A stretch of 64,000 nucleotides of DNA. Source: SH-MAG3 sp036374995 (GTDB taxonomy: Bacteria; Gemmatimonadota; Gemmatimonadetes; Longimicrobiales; RSA9). The position numbers and the translations under genes were made by a program. The notes under the pieces were generated by a model, which was not told the origin of the DNA, searched no databases, and was given only the letters and a program-made list of their open reading frames with translations. Positions 16,241-24,404 of the stretch are shown here, piece after piece. The stretch lies in the NCBI GenBank assembly GCA_036374995.1, contig DASUSS010000135.1, forward strand, positions 10,703 through 74,702. The letters run 5' to 3'. Each line of letters starts with the position of its first letter. Within the stretch, counting starts at the first letter, position 1.

Positions 16241-17290
16241 CGCCAGCCGCAGGATCCGCTGCTGTGCCCGAGGCAGTGCGACCGACCGGTCCTCCCCATC
16301 GATCCACACCGCGTCCTGCGCGGCGCACGGCACGGCCGTCCGCCCGACATCGACGACGAAGCAGTGGTAGCGCTCACGCCGGTGACTGAACGTGTGCGAC
16401 ACCGTACCGAGGGGCAGCGGCGCTCCGTGCGCATGGGCGTGCGTCCTCGCGATCGCGAGCACGGCCGAGGCGGCATCCGCCGGGTCGTCCACCTCCGTGC
16501 CCGGGAAACTCCAGAGACCGGCGAGCAGTCCGTGCGCGGGCCGGCGCACGACCAGGAGCCGGCCCGGCGCATCACGGAGCACGGCCGTCGCGATCGCCAC
16601 TGCGGGAATCGCGCGACGCGCCTTCGCGCGCGGTCGCTGAGCCTGCGTTCCCGCGGCACGGGCGGCGCAGTCGTCGCGCACCGGGCAGCGCGGGCACTGC
16701 GGGGCCCGCGGCGTACAGATCGTGGCGCCGAGCTCCATGAGCGCCTGGTTGAAGTCGCCCGGACGATCCTCCGGCACCAGCTCGAGTGCCGCTTCGCGCG
16801 TCCGCGCGGGTGCGGGGTCCGGCTGATCGAAGAGCCGCGCCAGCACGCGCCGCACGTTGCCGTCCACGGCAGCGTGGCGCGATCCGAACGCGATGCTCGC
16901 AATCGCGCCGGCCGTGTAGTCTCCCACGCCCGGCAGCGCACGGAGCTGTGCATACTCACACGGGAGCGCCCCCGCATGATGCTCGCGGATGACGCGGGCC
17001 GCAGCATGCAGGTTGCGCGCGCGGGAATAGTAGCCGAGTCCCTCCCACACCCTGAAGACATCGTCCAGTGATGCGCGGGCGAGTGCGTGCACGTCGGGGA
17101 ACGTGCGGAGCCACTGTTCGTAATATGGAACGACCGTCTCGACGCGCGTCTGCTGCGACATCACTTCCGAGATCCAGATCGCGTACGGGTCACGCGTCGC
17201 GCGCCAGGGCAGCGGGCGCGCGGCCGCGTCGAAGAACGCGAGGAGAGCCTTGCGGATGGCTGCAATACCATCGGCGCCGGGAATCTGCAT
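16223..17290 (-). CDS. mutY: A/G-specific adenine DNA glycosylase
   Basis: This 355-residue base-excision enzyme removes adenine mispaired with 8-oxoguanine. It shows the helix-hairpin-helix region LPGVGDYTAGAIASIAF, the catalytic aspartate in AVDGNVRRVLARLF and the catalytic glutamate in WISEVMSQQTRVETV. The four cysteines of the [4Fe-4S] cluster lie in CTPRAPQCPRCPVRDDC. The C-terminal third is the Nudix-like domain that recognises 8-oxoG. It sits on the minus strand between the Ku operon and the VWA gene. An 11-base direct repeat CGATCGGCACG (17336-17346 and 17361-17371) lies upstream in the divergent gap. Confidence 0.95.
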   Translation of the reverse strand: MQIPGADGIAAIRKALLAFFDAAARPLPWRATRDPYAIWISEVMSQQTRVETVVPYYEQWLRTFPDVHALARASLDDVFRVWEGLGYYSRARNLHAAARVIREHHAGALPCEYAQLRALPGVGDYTAGAIASIAFGSRHAAVDGNVRRVLARLFDQPDPAPARTREAALELVPEDRPGDFNQALMELGATICTPRAPQCPRCPVRDDCAARAAGTQAQRPRAKARRAIPAVAIATAVLRDAPGRLLVVRRPAHGLLAGLWSFPGTEVDDPADAASAVLAIARTHAHAHGAPLPLGTVSHTFSHRRERYHCFVVDVGRTAVPCAAQDAVWIDGEDRSVALPRAQQRILRLALGATR

Positions 17291-17415
17291 TCCCGAATCT
17301 ACATGCCGCCGCCGCGGGCGTCAGCGCCGTCCGCCCGATCGGCACGCGACCGACCCCTTGCGATCGGCACGGCGCCCGGTGACCTTTCCGGTATACCCCA
17401 GCCGGTGTGGTGTGC

Positions 17416-18699
17416 ATGCGGTTCCACACATACCAGAAGTATCAGGGCACGCTCCTCGACGCGCTGAACATCCAGGATCTGCTCGAGCGGCTCGCGGACT
17501 TCATGCTCCAGAGCGGATTCGCCGGCGGGCCGCACTATCATCCGTGGTGGGGGTGGTCGGGTGATGACAACGACCACTCGCTCGACCAGCTGAAGGCCGC
17601 GTTGCTCCAGGCACTGATGGAGAGCGGCCAGCTCACACCGGAGATGCTGAAGGAGCTGCGCGGCGAGGGTGGCGATGAGGAGGCGCAGCAGCAGCTCGCC
17701 CAGCTGCTCGACGACCTCGTGAAACGGCTCATCGAGGAGGGCTACATCAATACGGCTGCGCCGCCGGAGGTGCCGGGCTCGTACACGCCGCTGGGCGAGG
17801 GACACATCGATGATGCGAAGTCCGCGGCGCAGCAGGTCGAGTTCAATCTGACGCAGAAGGGCATCGACTTCCTCGGCTACCGCACGCTGAAGCAGCTGCT
17901 GTCGGCCGTGGGTCGCTCCAGCTTCGGCAGCCACGACACGCCGCACCTGGCGACGGGCGTGGAGGCGGAGGCGGCATCGAAGCCGTACGAGTTCGGCGAT
18001 ACGTTGAACCTGGATATTCCCGCCACGTTGAGCAACGCGATGGCACGCGGTGGCGTGCGGGTCCCGCTCGACCTGGAGTACAGCGATCTGATGGTGCACC
18101 AGGCCGAGTATCGCAGCTCGTGCGCTACCGTGCTCCTGCTGGACATCTCGCACTCGATGATCCTGTACGGCGAGGATCGGTTCACGCCGGCGAAGAAAGT
18201 GGCGCTCGCGCTCTCGCACCTGATCCGGACGCAGTATCCGGGGGATACTCTGCGTGTCGTCACGTTCGGCGATCGTGCGCAGGAGATCCCGCTGGGCGAG
18301 TTGCCGAAGGCGCAGGTCGGGCCGTTCCACACGAACACGGCCGAAGGGCTCAAGCTCGCTCGCCGGCTGCTGCTCGCGCAGAAGAAGGACATGCGCCAGA
18401 TCGTGATGGTGACGGATGGGAAGCCATCGGCCATCACGCTGCCGGACGGGCGCGTCTACAAGAACCCGGCGGGTCTCGATCCGCGCGTGATCCGCGAGAC
18501 GCTGGCCGAAGTCGCGGCCTGTCGCAAGGCGGGTGTGCTGATCAACACGTTCATGCTCGCGCGCGACCCTTCGCTGATCCAGTTCGTTGCCAGGGTGTGC
18601 GAGATGGCGCGCGGCAAGGCGTACTTCACGAACACGATGACGCTGGGTGAGTACGTCATGCGTGACTTCCTGAAGCGCCGGACCCGGCGCGTGAGGTAG
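17416..18699 (+). CDS. VWA-domain protein, probable MoxR partner
   Basis: This 427-residue protein has a charged helical N-terminal half (about 1-230; for example a GDEEAQQQLAQLLDDLVKRL segment). A von Willebrand factor A domain follows, with the metal-ion site DISHSM near residue 240 and the DGKPS turn. Proteins with this layout are encoded with a MoxR/ChlI ATPase and act as its substrate-binding or metal-insertion partner; here the ATPase is at 12397-13860. I chose ATG 17416 over the two upstream GTG codons (17407, 17410). No Shine-Dalgarno is obvious for any of the three. The antiporter gene follows after six bases. Confidence 0.8.
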   Translation: MRFHTYQKYQGTLLDALNIQDLLERLADFMLQSGFAGGPHYHPWWGWSGDDNDHSLDQLKAALLQALMESGQLTPEMLKELRGEGGDEEAQQQLAQLLDDLVKRLIEEGYINTAAPPEVPGSYTPLGEGHIDDAKSAAQQVEFNLTQKGIDFLGYRTLKQLLSAVGRSSFGSHDTPHLATGVEAEAASKPYEFGDTLNLDIPATLSNAMARGGVRVPLDLEYSDLMVHQAEYRSSCATVLLLDISHSMILYGEDRFTPAKKVALALSHLIRTQYPGDTLRVVTFGDRAQEIPLGELPKAQVGPFHTNTAEGLKLARRLLLAQKKDMRQIVMVTDGKPSAITLPDGRVYKNPAGLDPRVIRETLAEVAACRKAGVLINTFMLARDPSLIQFVARVCEMARGKAYFTNTMTLGEYVMRDFLKRRTRRVR

Positions 18700-18705
18700 C
18701 GGGGC

Positions 18706-20472
18706 TTGTTCCTCGTCGACCGCCTGCTTCTGGTCGCTGCGGTCCTCGTCATCGTCGGGATCCTCTCGAGCAAGTTCTCCGCCCGGATCGGCCTGCCGGT
18801 GCTGGTGCTGTTCGTCGGCGTCGGCATGCTGGCCGGGTCCGACGGCATCGGCAGGATCGAGTTCACGAACTGGGAGGTCGCGCACGGCATCGGCACGATT
18901 GCCCTCGCGATCATCCTGTTCGACGGCGGACTCCGCACCGCACTGACCTCGTTCCGCCTCGCGCTGCGACCGGCGCTGTCGCTCGCCACCGTGGGCGTGT
19001 TCCTGACCGCCGGCATCACGGGTGCCGCGGCCGCGTGGCTGCTCGACCTCCCCCTGCTCGCGGGGTTCCTCCTCGGCAGCATCATCAGCTCGACGGACGC
19101 CGCGGCAGTGTTCAACGTGCTGCGCTCGAGCGGTGTGCACATCCGGAAACGGCTCGCGGCCGTGCTCGAGGTCGAGAGCGGCTCGAACGATCCGATGGCG
19201 GTGTTCCTCACGATCGCCTGCCTGCAGCTCCTGCTCGGCGAGCGCGAGCTCGGCATCGGCCTGCTCGGTCTGTTCGTGCTGCAGATGGGTGTCGGCTCGA
19301 TCACCGGTTTCGCGGTCGGCAAGCTTGCGCTGCACGGCATCAATCGCGTCAATCTCCAGGCCGCGGGACTGTATCCGATCATCACCGCGTCGGCGGGACT
19401 GTTCGCGTTCGGCATCGCGTCCGTGCTCGGCGGCAGCGGCTTCCTCGCCGTGTACCTCGCCGGCGTCGTGATCGGCAATGCCGAACTCGCGTTCAAGCGC
19501 GGCACGCTCCTGTTCATGGATGCCGCGGCGTGGCTCTCCCAGATCGGCATGTTCGTGATGCTCGGTCTGCTCGCGTTCCCCGGCCGGCTCATCGCAGTCA
19601 CGGCGGAAGGCGTGTTCGTCGCCATCGTGCTGATCTTCATTGCGCGGCCGGTCGCAGTGGCGATCTCGCTCGCACCGTTCCGCATGGGTTGGCGTGATCA
19701 GACGTTCATCGCGTGGGTCGGGCTCAAGGGTGCAGTGCCGATCGTGCTCGCCACCTACCCGCTGATGCTCGGCCTGCCCGATGCGGACGTCCTCTTCGAC
19801 ATCATCTTCTTCGCCGTGCTGCTCTCCGCGGTGACGCAGGGCTGGACGATACCCGTGCTCGCGAAGCGGCTGCACCTCCAGCTGCCGCCTCAGCCGAAGC
19901 CGCCCGTGACGCTCGAGATCACATCCATCCAGGATGTCGACGCAGACATACTGGAGTACACGCTCCACGAGAGCTCCCGCGCGGTCCATCGCCGGTTGCG
20001 CGATCTGCGACTGCCGGAGCGCGCGGTCATCGCGCTGATCGCGCGCGGCGATCGCATCATCCCGCCCCGCGGCAGCACCGAGCTGCTGCCGGGCGACCAT
20101 GTGTTCGTCGTGCTGAAGCCGCGCATCCGACCGCTCGTCGACCGCATGTTCAGCAGCAGCAGTCGCACCGAGCCGATCACGCCGGACGCGACGGAGTTCC
20201 CGCTCGACGCGGCCACCACCACGCTCGCCGACCTGGCCGAGTTCTACGATACGGAGCTGGACGGCGATCCGGAGAGCACGCTGGCCGAGTTCCTCGAGCA
20301 CGCACTCGGTTCCGCGCCCGATCTCGGGACGTTGTACGAGGCGGGAGACATCACGCTGCACGTGCTCTCGCTGGCCGACGATCAGGTGGACTGCGTCGGC
20401 CTGCGCGTGACGAACCGCTCCCGCGCACGGCCGTCGCCGGACGAACGCGCAGCGCCGGAGACGCTCGTCTGA
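18706..20472 (+). CDS. nhaP2: K+/H+ antiporter, NhaP2/CvrA type
   Basis: This 588-residue protein has a cation:proton antiporter-1 membrane domain (residues about 1-390, roughly a dozen hydrophobic segments) and a cytosolic C-terminal part. That part contains a TrkA-C-like domain (about 410-490, ending GSTELLPGDHVFVVLK) and a further acidic domain. Key membrane residues are visible in SIISSTDAAAVFNVL, ESGSNDPMAVFL and the WVGLKGAVPIVLATYPL segment. NhaP2-type proteins export K+ (or other cations) for protons and use the TrkA-C domain for gating by nucleotides. The start codon is TTG. It follows the VWA gene at once, probably cotranscribed. Confidence 0.9.
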   Translation: MFLVDRLLLVAAVLVIVGILSSKFSARIGLPVLVLFVGVGMLAGSDGIGRIEFTNWEVAHGIGTIALAIILFDGGLRTALTSFRLALRPALSLATVGVFLTAGITGAAAAWLLDLPLLAGFLLGSIISSTDAAAVFNVLRSSGVHIRKRLAAVLEVESGSNDPMAVFLTIACLQLLLGERELGIGLLGLFVLQMGVGSITGFAVGKLALHGINRVNLQAAGLYPIITASAGLFAFGIASVLGGSGFLAVYLAGVVIGNAELAFKRGTLLFMDAAAWLSQIGMFVMLGLLAFPGRLIAVTAEGVFVAIVLIFIARPVAVAISLAPFRMGWRDQTFIAWVGLKGAVPIVLATYPLMLGLPDADVLFDIIFFAVLLSAVTQGWTIPVLAKRLHLQLPPQPKPPVTLEITSIQDVDADILEYTLHESSRAVHRRLRDLRLPERAVIALIARGDRIIPPRGSTELLPGDHVFVVLKPRIRPLVDRMFSSSSRTEPITPDATEFPLDAATTTLADLAEFYDTELDGDPESTLAEFLEHALGSAPDLGTLYEAGDITLHVLSLADDQVDCVGLRVTNRSRARPSPDERAAPETLV

Positions 20473-20546
20473 GCCGGCGCGTCGTGCCGCGAGCACGGCC
20501 CTTGCAACCCTCTGTCATACATTGATTTTCACGGACGGAGGGCTGG

Positions 20547-21821
20547 ATGGAGCAGGAGCGCAAGCGCCGGGACGAGGACGCCACGGTGCGTGATCATGAC
20601 GCGGGCTCGAGCGAATCGCGCGGGGAATCGGCCGAGCGCCACGCCGTCGGCCGGGACGCCGCGACGCGTGACTACCAGCAGAGGGTGCAGCAGCTCGATG
20701 CTGCGGGCACCGTCGACGAGGTGCACGACCGCGAGGCCGGCGGCACGCCGCGCGAGCGGCGGCAGAGCGGCGCGGAGCCACAGGACCGGCGCGCGGGTGG
20801 TGAGGTCCTCGATCGCGAGAAGGCACGCGAGCGCGGCAGCATCACCGGCCTGCTGCGCGACAATGCCCTGACGATCGGGCTCGCCGCGAGCTCGCTGGCG
20901 CTGCTGGCGGGGACGCGCGGCGGCGGAGCGGGCGACAAGCCGGCGAGCGTAGCGCTTGCCGAGGGATTCCTGCCTCCGGCCGAGATCGCGGAGAAGAAGG
21001 GAGTCACCTGGGATCTCCACGTGAGCGATCACGACCGCGTCGAGTTCTTCAAGGAGTTCCTGATGGGGAAGAATTACGACAAGACGCGGACGTGGCTGGA
21101 GCGCATCGGCAAATACGGCCCGCTCATCCAGAACGAGCTGCGCGAGCGGGGCATGCCCGAGGATCTGCTGTACCTGACGATGATCGAGAGCGGGCTGGAC
21201 CCGAACGCGTATTCGCGCGCGCACGCGGCCGGCCTGTGGCAGTTCATCGAGGAGACCGGCAAGCGCTACGGCCTCGAGGTGTCGGAGTACGTCGATGAGC
21301 GGCGGGATCCGATCAAGGCGACGGGCGCAGCGCTCACCTACCTTCAGGAGATGCACGGCCGCTTCGACAGCTGGTACCTCTCGGCGGCGGGCTACAACAC
21401 GGGCGAGAACCGGGTGGGCCGGTTGATGCGCGAGGTGACGGGGTCGGAGCAGGGACCGGAAGAAGCGTACTGGGAGATCTGGGACCGGCTGCCGAGCGAG
21501 ACCCGAGACTACGTCCCACTGATGCTGGCCATGGGCCACATCGCGAAGGAGCCAGCGAAGTACGGCTTCCACGACCTGAGCTACGAGCAGCCGCTCCAGT
21601 TCGAGGAGGTCGTGGTACCGGGCGGAACGCGGCTGGCCGATGTCGCCACTGCCGCCGGCGTGGAGAGCGACGTGGTCTACGACCTCAACCCGCACCTCGT
21701 GAAGAAGCAGACGCCGCCGAACCGCGAGCTGGCCGTGCGCGTGCCGGTCGGTCAGTCGCAGCAGGTCGCGGCGGTCATCGGCGGTCAGGCCATCGAGACG
21801 GGTGCCGAGCTGGCGGACTAG
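20547..21821 (+). CDS. Membrane-anchored lytic transglycosylase (MltD/SLT type)
   Basis: This 424-residue protein has a long, highly charged N-terminal cytosolic stretch (1-105). One transmembrane segment follows (about 107-125, NALTIGLAASSLALLAG). The SLT goose-lysozyme-like domain spans about 185-340. The catalytic glutamate is E214 in TMIESGLDPNAYSR, followed by AAGLWQFIEETGKRYGL and SAAGYNTGENRV. Residues about 355-405 look like a single degenerate LysM domain for peptidoglycan binding. It cleaves peptidoglycan glycan strands with anhydromuramic-acid formation. The unusual feature is the 100-residue charged cytoplasmic tail (rich in R, E, D, G), whose role is unknown. Confidence 0.88.
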   Translation: MEQERKRRDEDATVRDHDAGSSESRGESAERHAVGRDAATRDYQQRVQQLDAAGTVDEVHDREAGGTPRERRQSGAEPQDRRAGGEVLDREKARERGSITGLLRDNALTIGLAASSLALLAGTRGGGAGDKPASVALAEGFLPPAEIAEKKGVTWDLHVSDHDRVEFFKEFLMGKNYDKTRTWLERIGKYGPLIQNELRERGMPEDLLYLTMIESGLDPNAYSRAHAAGLWQFIEETGKRYGLEVSEYVDERRDPIKATGAALTYLQEMHGRFDSWYLSAAGYNTGENRVGRLMREVTGSEQGPEEAYWEIWDRLPSETRDYVPLMLAMGHIAKEPAKYGFHDLSYEQPLQFEEVVVPGGTRLADVATAAGVESDVVYDLNPHLVKKQTPPNRELAVRVPVGQSQQVAAVIGGQAIETGAELAD

Positions 21822-21835
21822 CGGGTTTTCTCGCG

Positions 21836-21855
21836 GCCGGCGCGCTGACGCCGGC
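21836..21855. terminator. GC hairpin between convergent genes
   Basis: The stem GCCGGCG (21836-21842) / CGCCGGC (21849-21855) with a six-base loop lies in the 57-base gap between the transglycosylase and the M61 peptidase, which converge. There is no T-tract in either direction, so termination is only a guess. Confidence 0.3.
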
Positions 21856-21878
21856 GCACGCGAGCGCGGCCGGGGCGG

Positions 21879-23810
21879 CTAGTTCGATCTGCCGCCGAGC
21901 CACGCGGAACGGAACCGCCGAATCGCATCGGTCACTTCCAGCCCCGCGGCCTCGTAGGTCACGACCTCGATGGACGGGTCTTCGCGGACGGCCACGCGAG
22001 CCGTCCGGCGCTGACCGCGCTGCTCGAGCGTGATCTCGATAACCTCGCCCGGACGTTTCGCGCTGACGACGGCAGCGACGGCATCGCCGGAATCGATCGC
22101 GCGGCCGTCGAGCGAGACGATGCGGTCGCCGGCGGCCGCGCCCGCCTCGTACAGCGACGTGCCGATGAGCACCGGGCCCGCGATCACGACCGAGCCATCC
22201 TGGACGTTCAGCCGCGGCGCGCCGATCGTGGGTGTGCCGGCCCGCGCCGGCCTCACCCGCAGGCCCGCCTGCGCGAGCAGCGTCGCGAAGTCCGGCGCCT
22301 CACGCCCCGTGATGTAGCGCCGGAAGAAGTCGTTCGCGAAGGCCGTGTCCCCGAGAGTCTCGCCCAGCGTGACGCGCAGATCGTCGACCGCATAGGGCCG
22401 CACGGGCGTGAAGTTCTGCTGGTGCACACCGTGCTTCTGCCACATGGCCCGCATGAAATCGTCGAGCGACCGTCCCGGGAAGCGCGACCGGATCGCCAGA
22501 TCGAGCGCGAGGCCGATGCCCGCGCCCCACGTGTAATACGAGATGAACGTGTTCGCACGGTTCTGCGCGTCGACCGACGTCGCGGCATCCACGAACGGCG
22601 CCTGCATGCTCATCTCCACAGGCGAGAAGAAGCCGCGGCCGGGCGCATTCAGCACCGTGTTCACCGTGCCGGTCAGCGCCGAGGCGTAGCGCGCGTCATC
22701 GTAGATGCCGGCGCGGCGCAAGGTCATCGGGCCGTAGTAGCTCGTGAACCCTTCCGCAAACCACAGCTCACCCGACATGTTCGCTTCCTCGAAGTCGAAC
22801 GGCTCGAGCGAGCGCGGCCGGATCCGCTCGACGTTCCATGCATGGAAGAACTCGTGAGAGACCGTGCCCAGGACGCCGAGCATGTTCGCGAGCGAGCCGG
22901 TGCTCGTCAGGATCGTCGAATTGCGGTGCTCCATCCCGTCACCACGGACCCAGGGCAGGTAGTCCGCAATGAACGTGTACGTGCCGAAATCGAACTCCGG
23001 CAGCGCGCCGAAGACGGCCGCCTGCTCGCGCACGATGCGCCGCACGTGGCCGGCGTACTCATCGAGCTGCGCGTCCGTGCCGAGATGATGCAGCGCGACG
23101 CGAATCGTCTGCGTCCTGCCGCCGCTCGTCTCCTGCCACTCGCGTACCGCGTGCGCGCTCAGCTGCGTCGGGCTGTCCATGAAGTACTGCAGGTGGGGAG
23201 CGACATAGCGCATCGCGTCCGCGGTCGGCTTCAGCTGCGTGGCCGCACGCCAGCCCGAGCCCGCCGGCGCGCGGAACGTGATCGCAATCGGACGGTCGCC
23301 GGTGTCCCGTGCCCACATGAACGTCGCCGGCATGTTCATGTGCGCGTGCGTCACGTCGATCCCGGCGTACGTGCCATCGGCGTGGTCCCCGAAGAGCGTG
23401 TACGACACGCGCACCGTGCCGTCGTGCCCCGCGACATCCCACTGGTGAGGATTCGGCCTCGTCACCGTCAGCTCGCGGCCGCGGCCGTCGACCGCCCGCA
23501 CGGCGTAAACGTTCTTCGCGAATTCGTGCAGCGCGTACCGACCGGGCGACGACCGGCTCATGCGGAGCTCCAGCGACCGGGCAGGCAGGTTCCTGTACTC
23601 CACCACGATCTCCGCCTCGTGACGCGCGGCGTTCGGGAACGAGACCTCGTAGCGGACCGTGTCGCTCGGCTGCGCTGCGCGGGCAGCGGGCGGAGTACCG
23701 GCCGGCTCGACCGATGCGCCAGGGATCGTCGGGGCGGTCCGGCCGCCTGCCGATGCGCAGCCGGCCAGCACGGCCGTGAGCAGCGCGGTGCGTGCGATGG
23801 GATTCGTCAT
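21879..23810 (-). CDS. M61-family peptidase lipoprotein with PDZ domain
   Basis: This 643-residue protein begins with a lipoprotein signal peptide (TALLTAVLAGCASAGG, lipobox LAGC). An N-terminal beta domain is followed by the M61 gluzincin centre HEFFHAWNVERIRP (zinc histidines, catalytic glutamate) and the downstream WFAEGFTSYY glutamate helix. A PDZ domain lies near the C-terminus (about 530-620, including GDRIVSLDGRAIDSGDAV). M61 enzymes are glycyl aminopeptidases acting in the periplasm or at the surface. The start at 23810 fits the signal peptide; a longer frame from 23918 adds non-signal sequence. A GC-rich hairpin sits in its leader at 23866-23895. Confidence 0.9.
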   Translation of the reverse strand: MTNPIARTALLTAVLAGCASAGGRTAPTIPGASVEPAGTPPAARAAQPSDTVRYEVSFPNAARHEAEIVVEYRNLPARSLELRMSRSSPGRYALHEFAKNVYAVRAVDGRGRELTVTRPNPHQWDVAGHDGTVRVSYTLFGDHADGTYAGIDVTHAHMNMPATFMWARDTGDRPIAITFRAPAGSGWRAATQLKPTADAMRYVAPHLQYFMDSPTQLSAHAVREWQETSGGRTQTIRVALHHLGTDAQLDEYAGHVRRIVREQAAVFGALPEFDFGTYTFIADYLPWVRGDGMEHRNSTILTSTGSLANMLGVLGTVSHEFFHAWNVERIRPRSLEPFDFEEANMSGELWFAEGFTSYYGPMTLRRAGIYDDARYASALTGTVNTVLNAPGRGFFSPVEMSMQAPFVDAATSVDAQNRANTFISYYTWGAGIGLALDLAIRSRFPGRSLDDFMRAMWQKHGVHQQNFTPVRPYAVDDLRVTLGETLGDTAFANDFFRRYITGREAPDFATLLAQAGLRVRPARAGTPTIGAPRLNVQDGSVVIAGPVLIGTSLYEAGAAAGDRIVSLDGRAIDSGDAVAAVVSAKRPGEVIEITLEQRGQRRTARVAVREDPSIEVVTYEAAGLEVTDAIRRFRSAWLGGRSN

Positions 23811-23865
23811 ATCGCGCAAGATGCCGGCAGGCCACCATGCCCGCAACGCAGAGCGGCCCACCGAA

Positions 23866-23895
23866 GCGGGCCCCTGCTGCGCAGAGGGGCCCCGC
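23866..23895. promoter_or_regulatory. GC-rich hairpin in the leader of the M61 gene
   Basis: GCGGGCCCCT (23866-23875) can pair with AGGGGCCCCGC (23885-23895), leaving one bulge and a nine-base loop. It lies between the small membrane protein gene and the M61 start, in the transcribed direction of both. It may attenuate readthrough or protect an mRNA end; there is no T-tract. Confidence 0.3.
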
Positions 23896-23934
23896 CGAAG
23901 CAGGACCCCTCGTGCCATGGCGTCGTCCGACCCG

Positions 23935-24084
23935 TCAGATGGGTCTGCGTCCCTGAATCACGCGGATCAGAATCACGATGATCGCGATCACCAGCAGCAG
24001 GTGGACCAGACCGCCGAGCGTCGTCCCGCTGACGAGGCCGAGCAGCCACAGCACCAGCAGAATCAGTACGATAGTCCAGAGCAT
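23935..24084 (-). CDS. lmo0937-family small membrane protein
   Basis: This 49-residue protein reads MLWTIVLILLVLWLLGLVSG and then HLLLVIAIIVILIRVIQ, ending GRRPI. The two hydrophobic helices separated by a short glycine/threonine loop are exactly the lmo0937/DUF5670 family pattern (about 48-50 residues). The function is unknown; members are often stress-induced. A strong Shine-Dalgarno (GGGAGG on the minus strand) lies just upstream of the start. The M61 peptidase gene is 124 bases downstream on the same strand, past a GC-rich hairpin. Confidence 0.88.
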   Translation of the reverse strand: MLWTIVLILLVLWLLGLVSGTTLGGLVHLLLVIAIIVILIRVIQGRRPI

Positions 24085-24404
24085 TGGTTGCCTCCCGTGA
24101 AGTTGACCCCCAAGGAAAGCAACAACCGGACCACTCTGCGCCGTGGCTGGCGAACAGCGTCCGTGCCGCTATCTTGATGCGTACCGAGTAAACAGAAGTA
24201 CCGGACGGCACGGCATGAGCCAGTCGAGGGGGCGGGTGCTCTCGTGTGCCGTTCACCACCGAACGGCCGTACTCCGAGCTCGGCGGCGCCGGTGTGGCCG
24301 CGGCGTCTGCCGCGACCTGATCGAAGGGCACTACCCGGAGGCGCCCACTGTCCGAGGTCTGCATCCCGAGCGGCACGGAGTCCGCGGCGCTGATCGCTGC
24401 GCCG
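24085..24404. other. Intergenic region, divergent promoters expected
   Basis: About 320 bases lie between the divergent small membrane protein and the amidase. I see the Shine-Dalgarno of the minus-strand gene and a direct repeat TACCG (near 24182 and 24199), but no convincing promoter. The last 60 bases before 24405 are in frame with the amidase and may encode its true N-terminus (reading SEVCIPSGTESAALIAAP) from a non-ATG start. The rest shows nothing I can name. Confidence 0.4.

Noticed and set aside
17299..20496. 1065-codon minus-strand open frame opposite the VWA and antiporter genes
   Set aside because: It is a shadow of two clear genes; the translation is low-complexity (H, R, E, D) with no domain.
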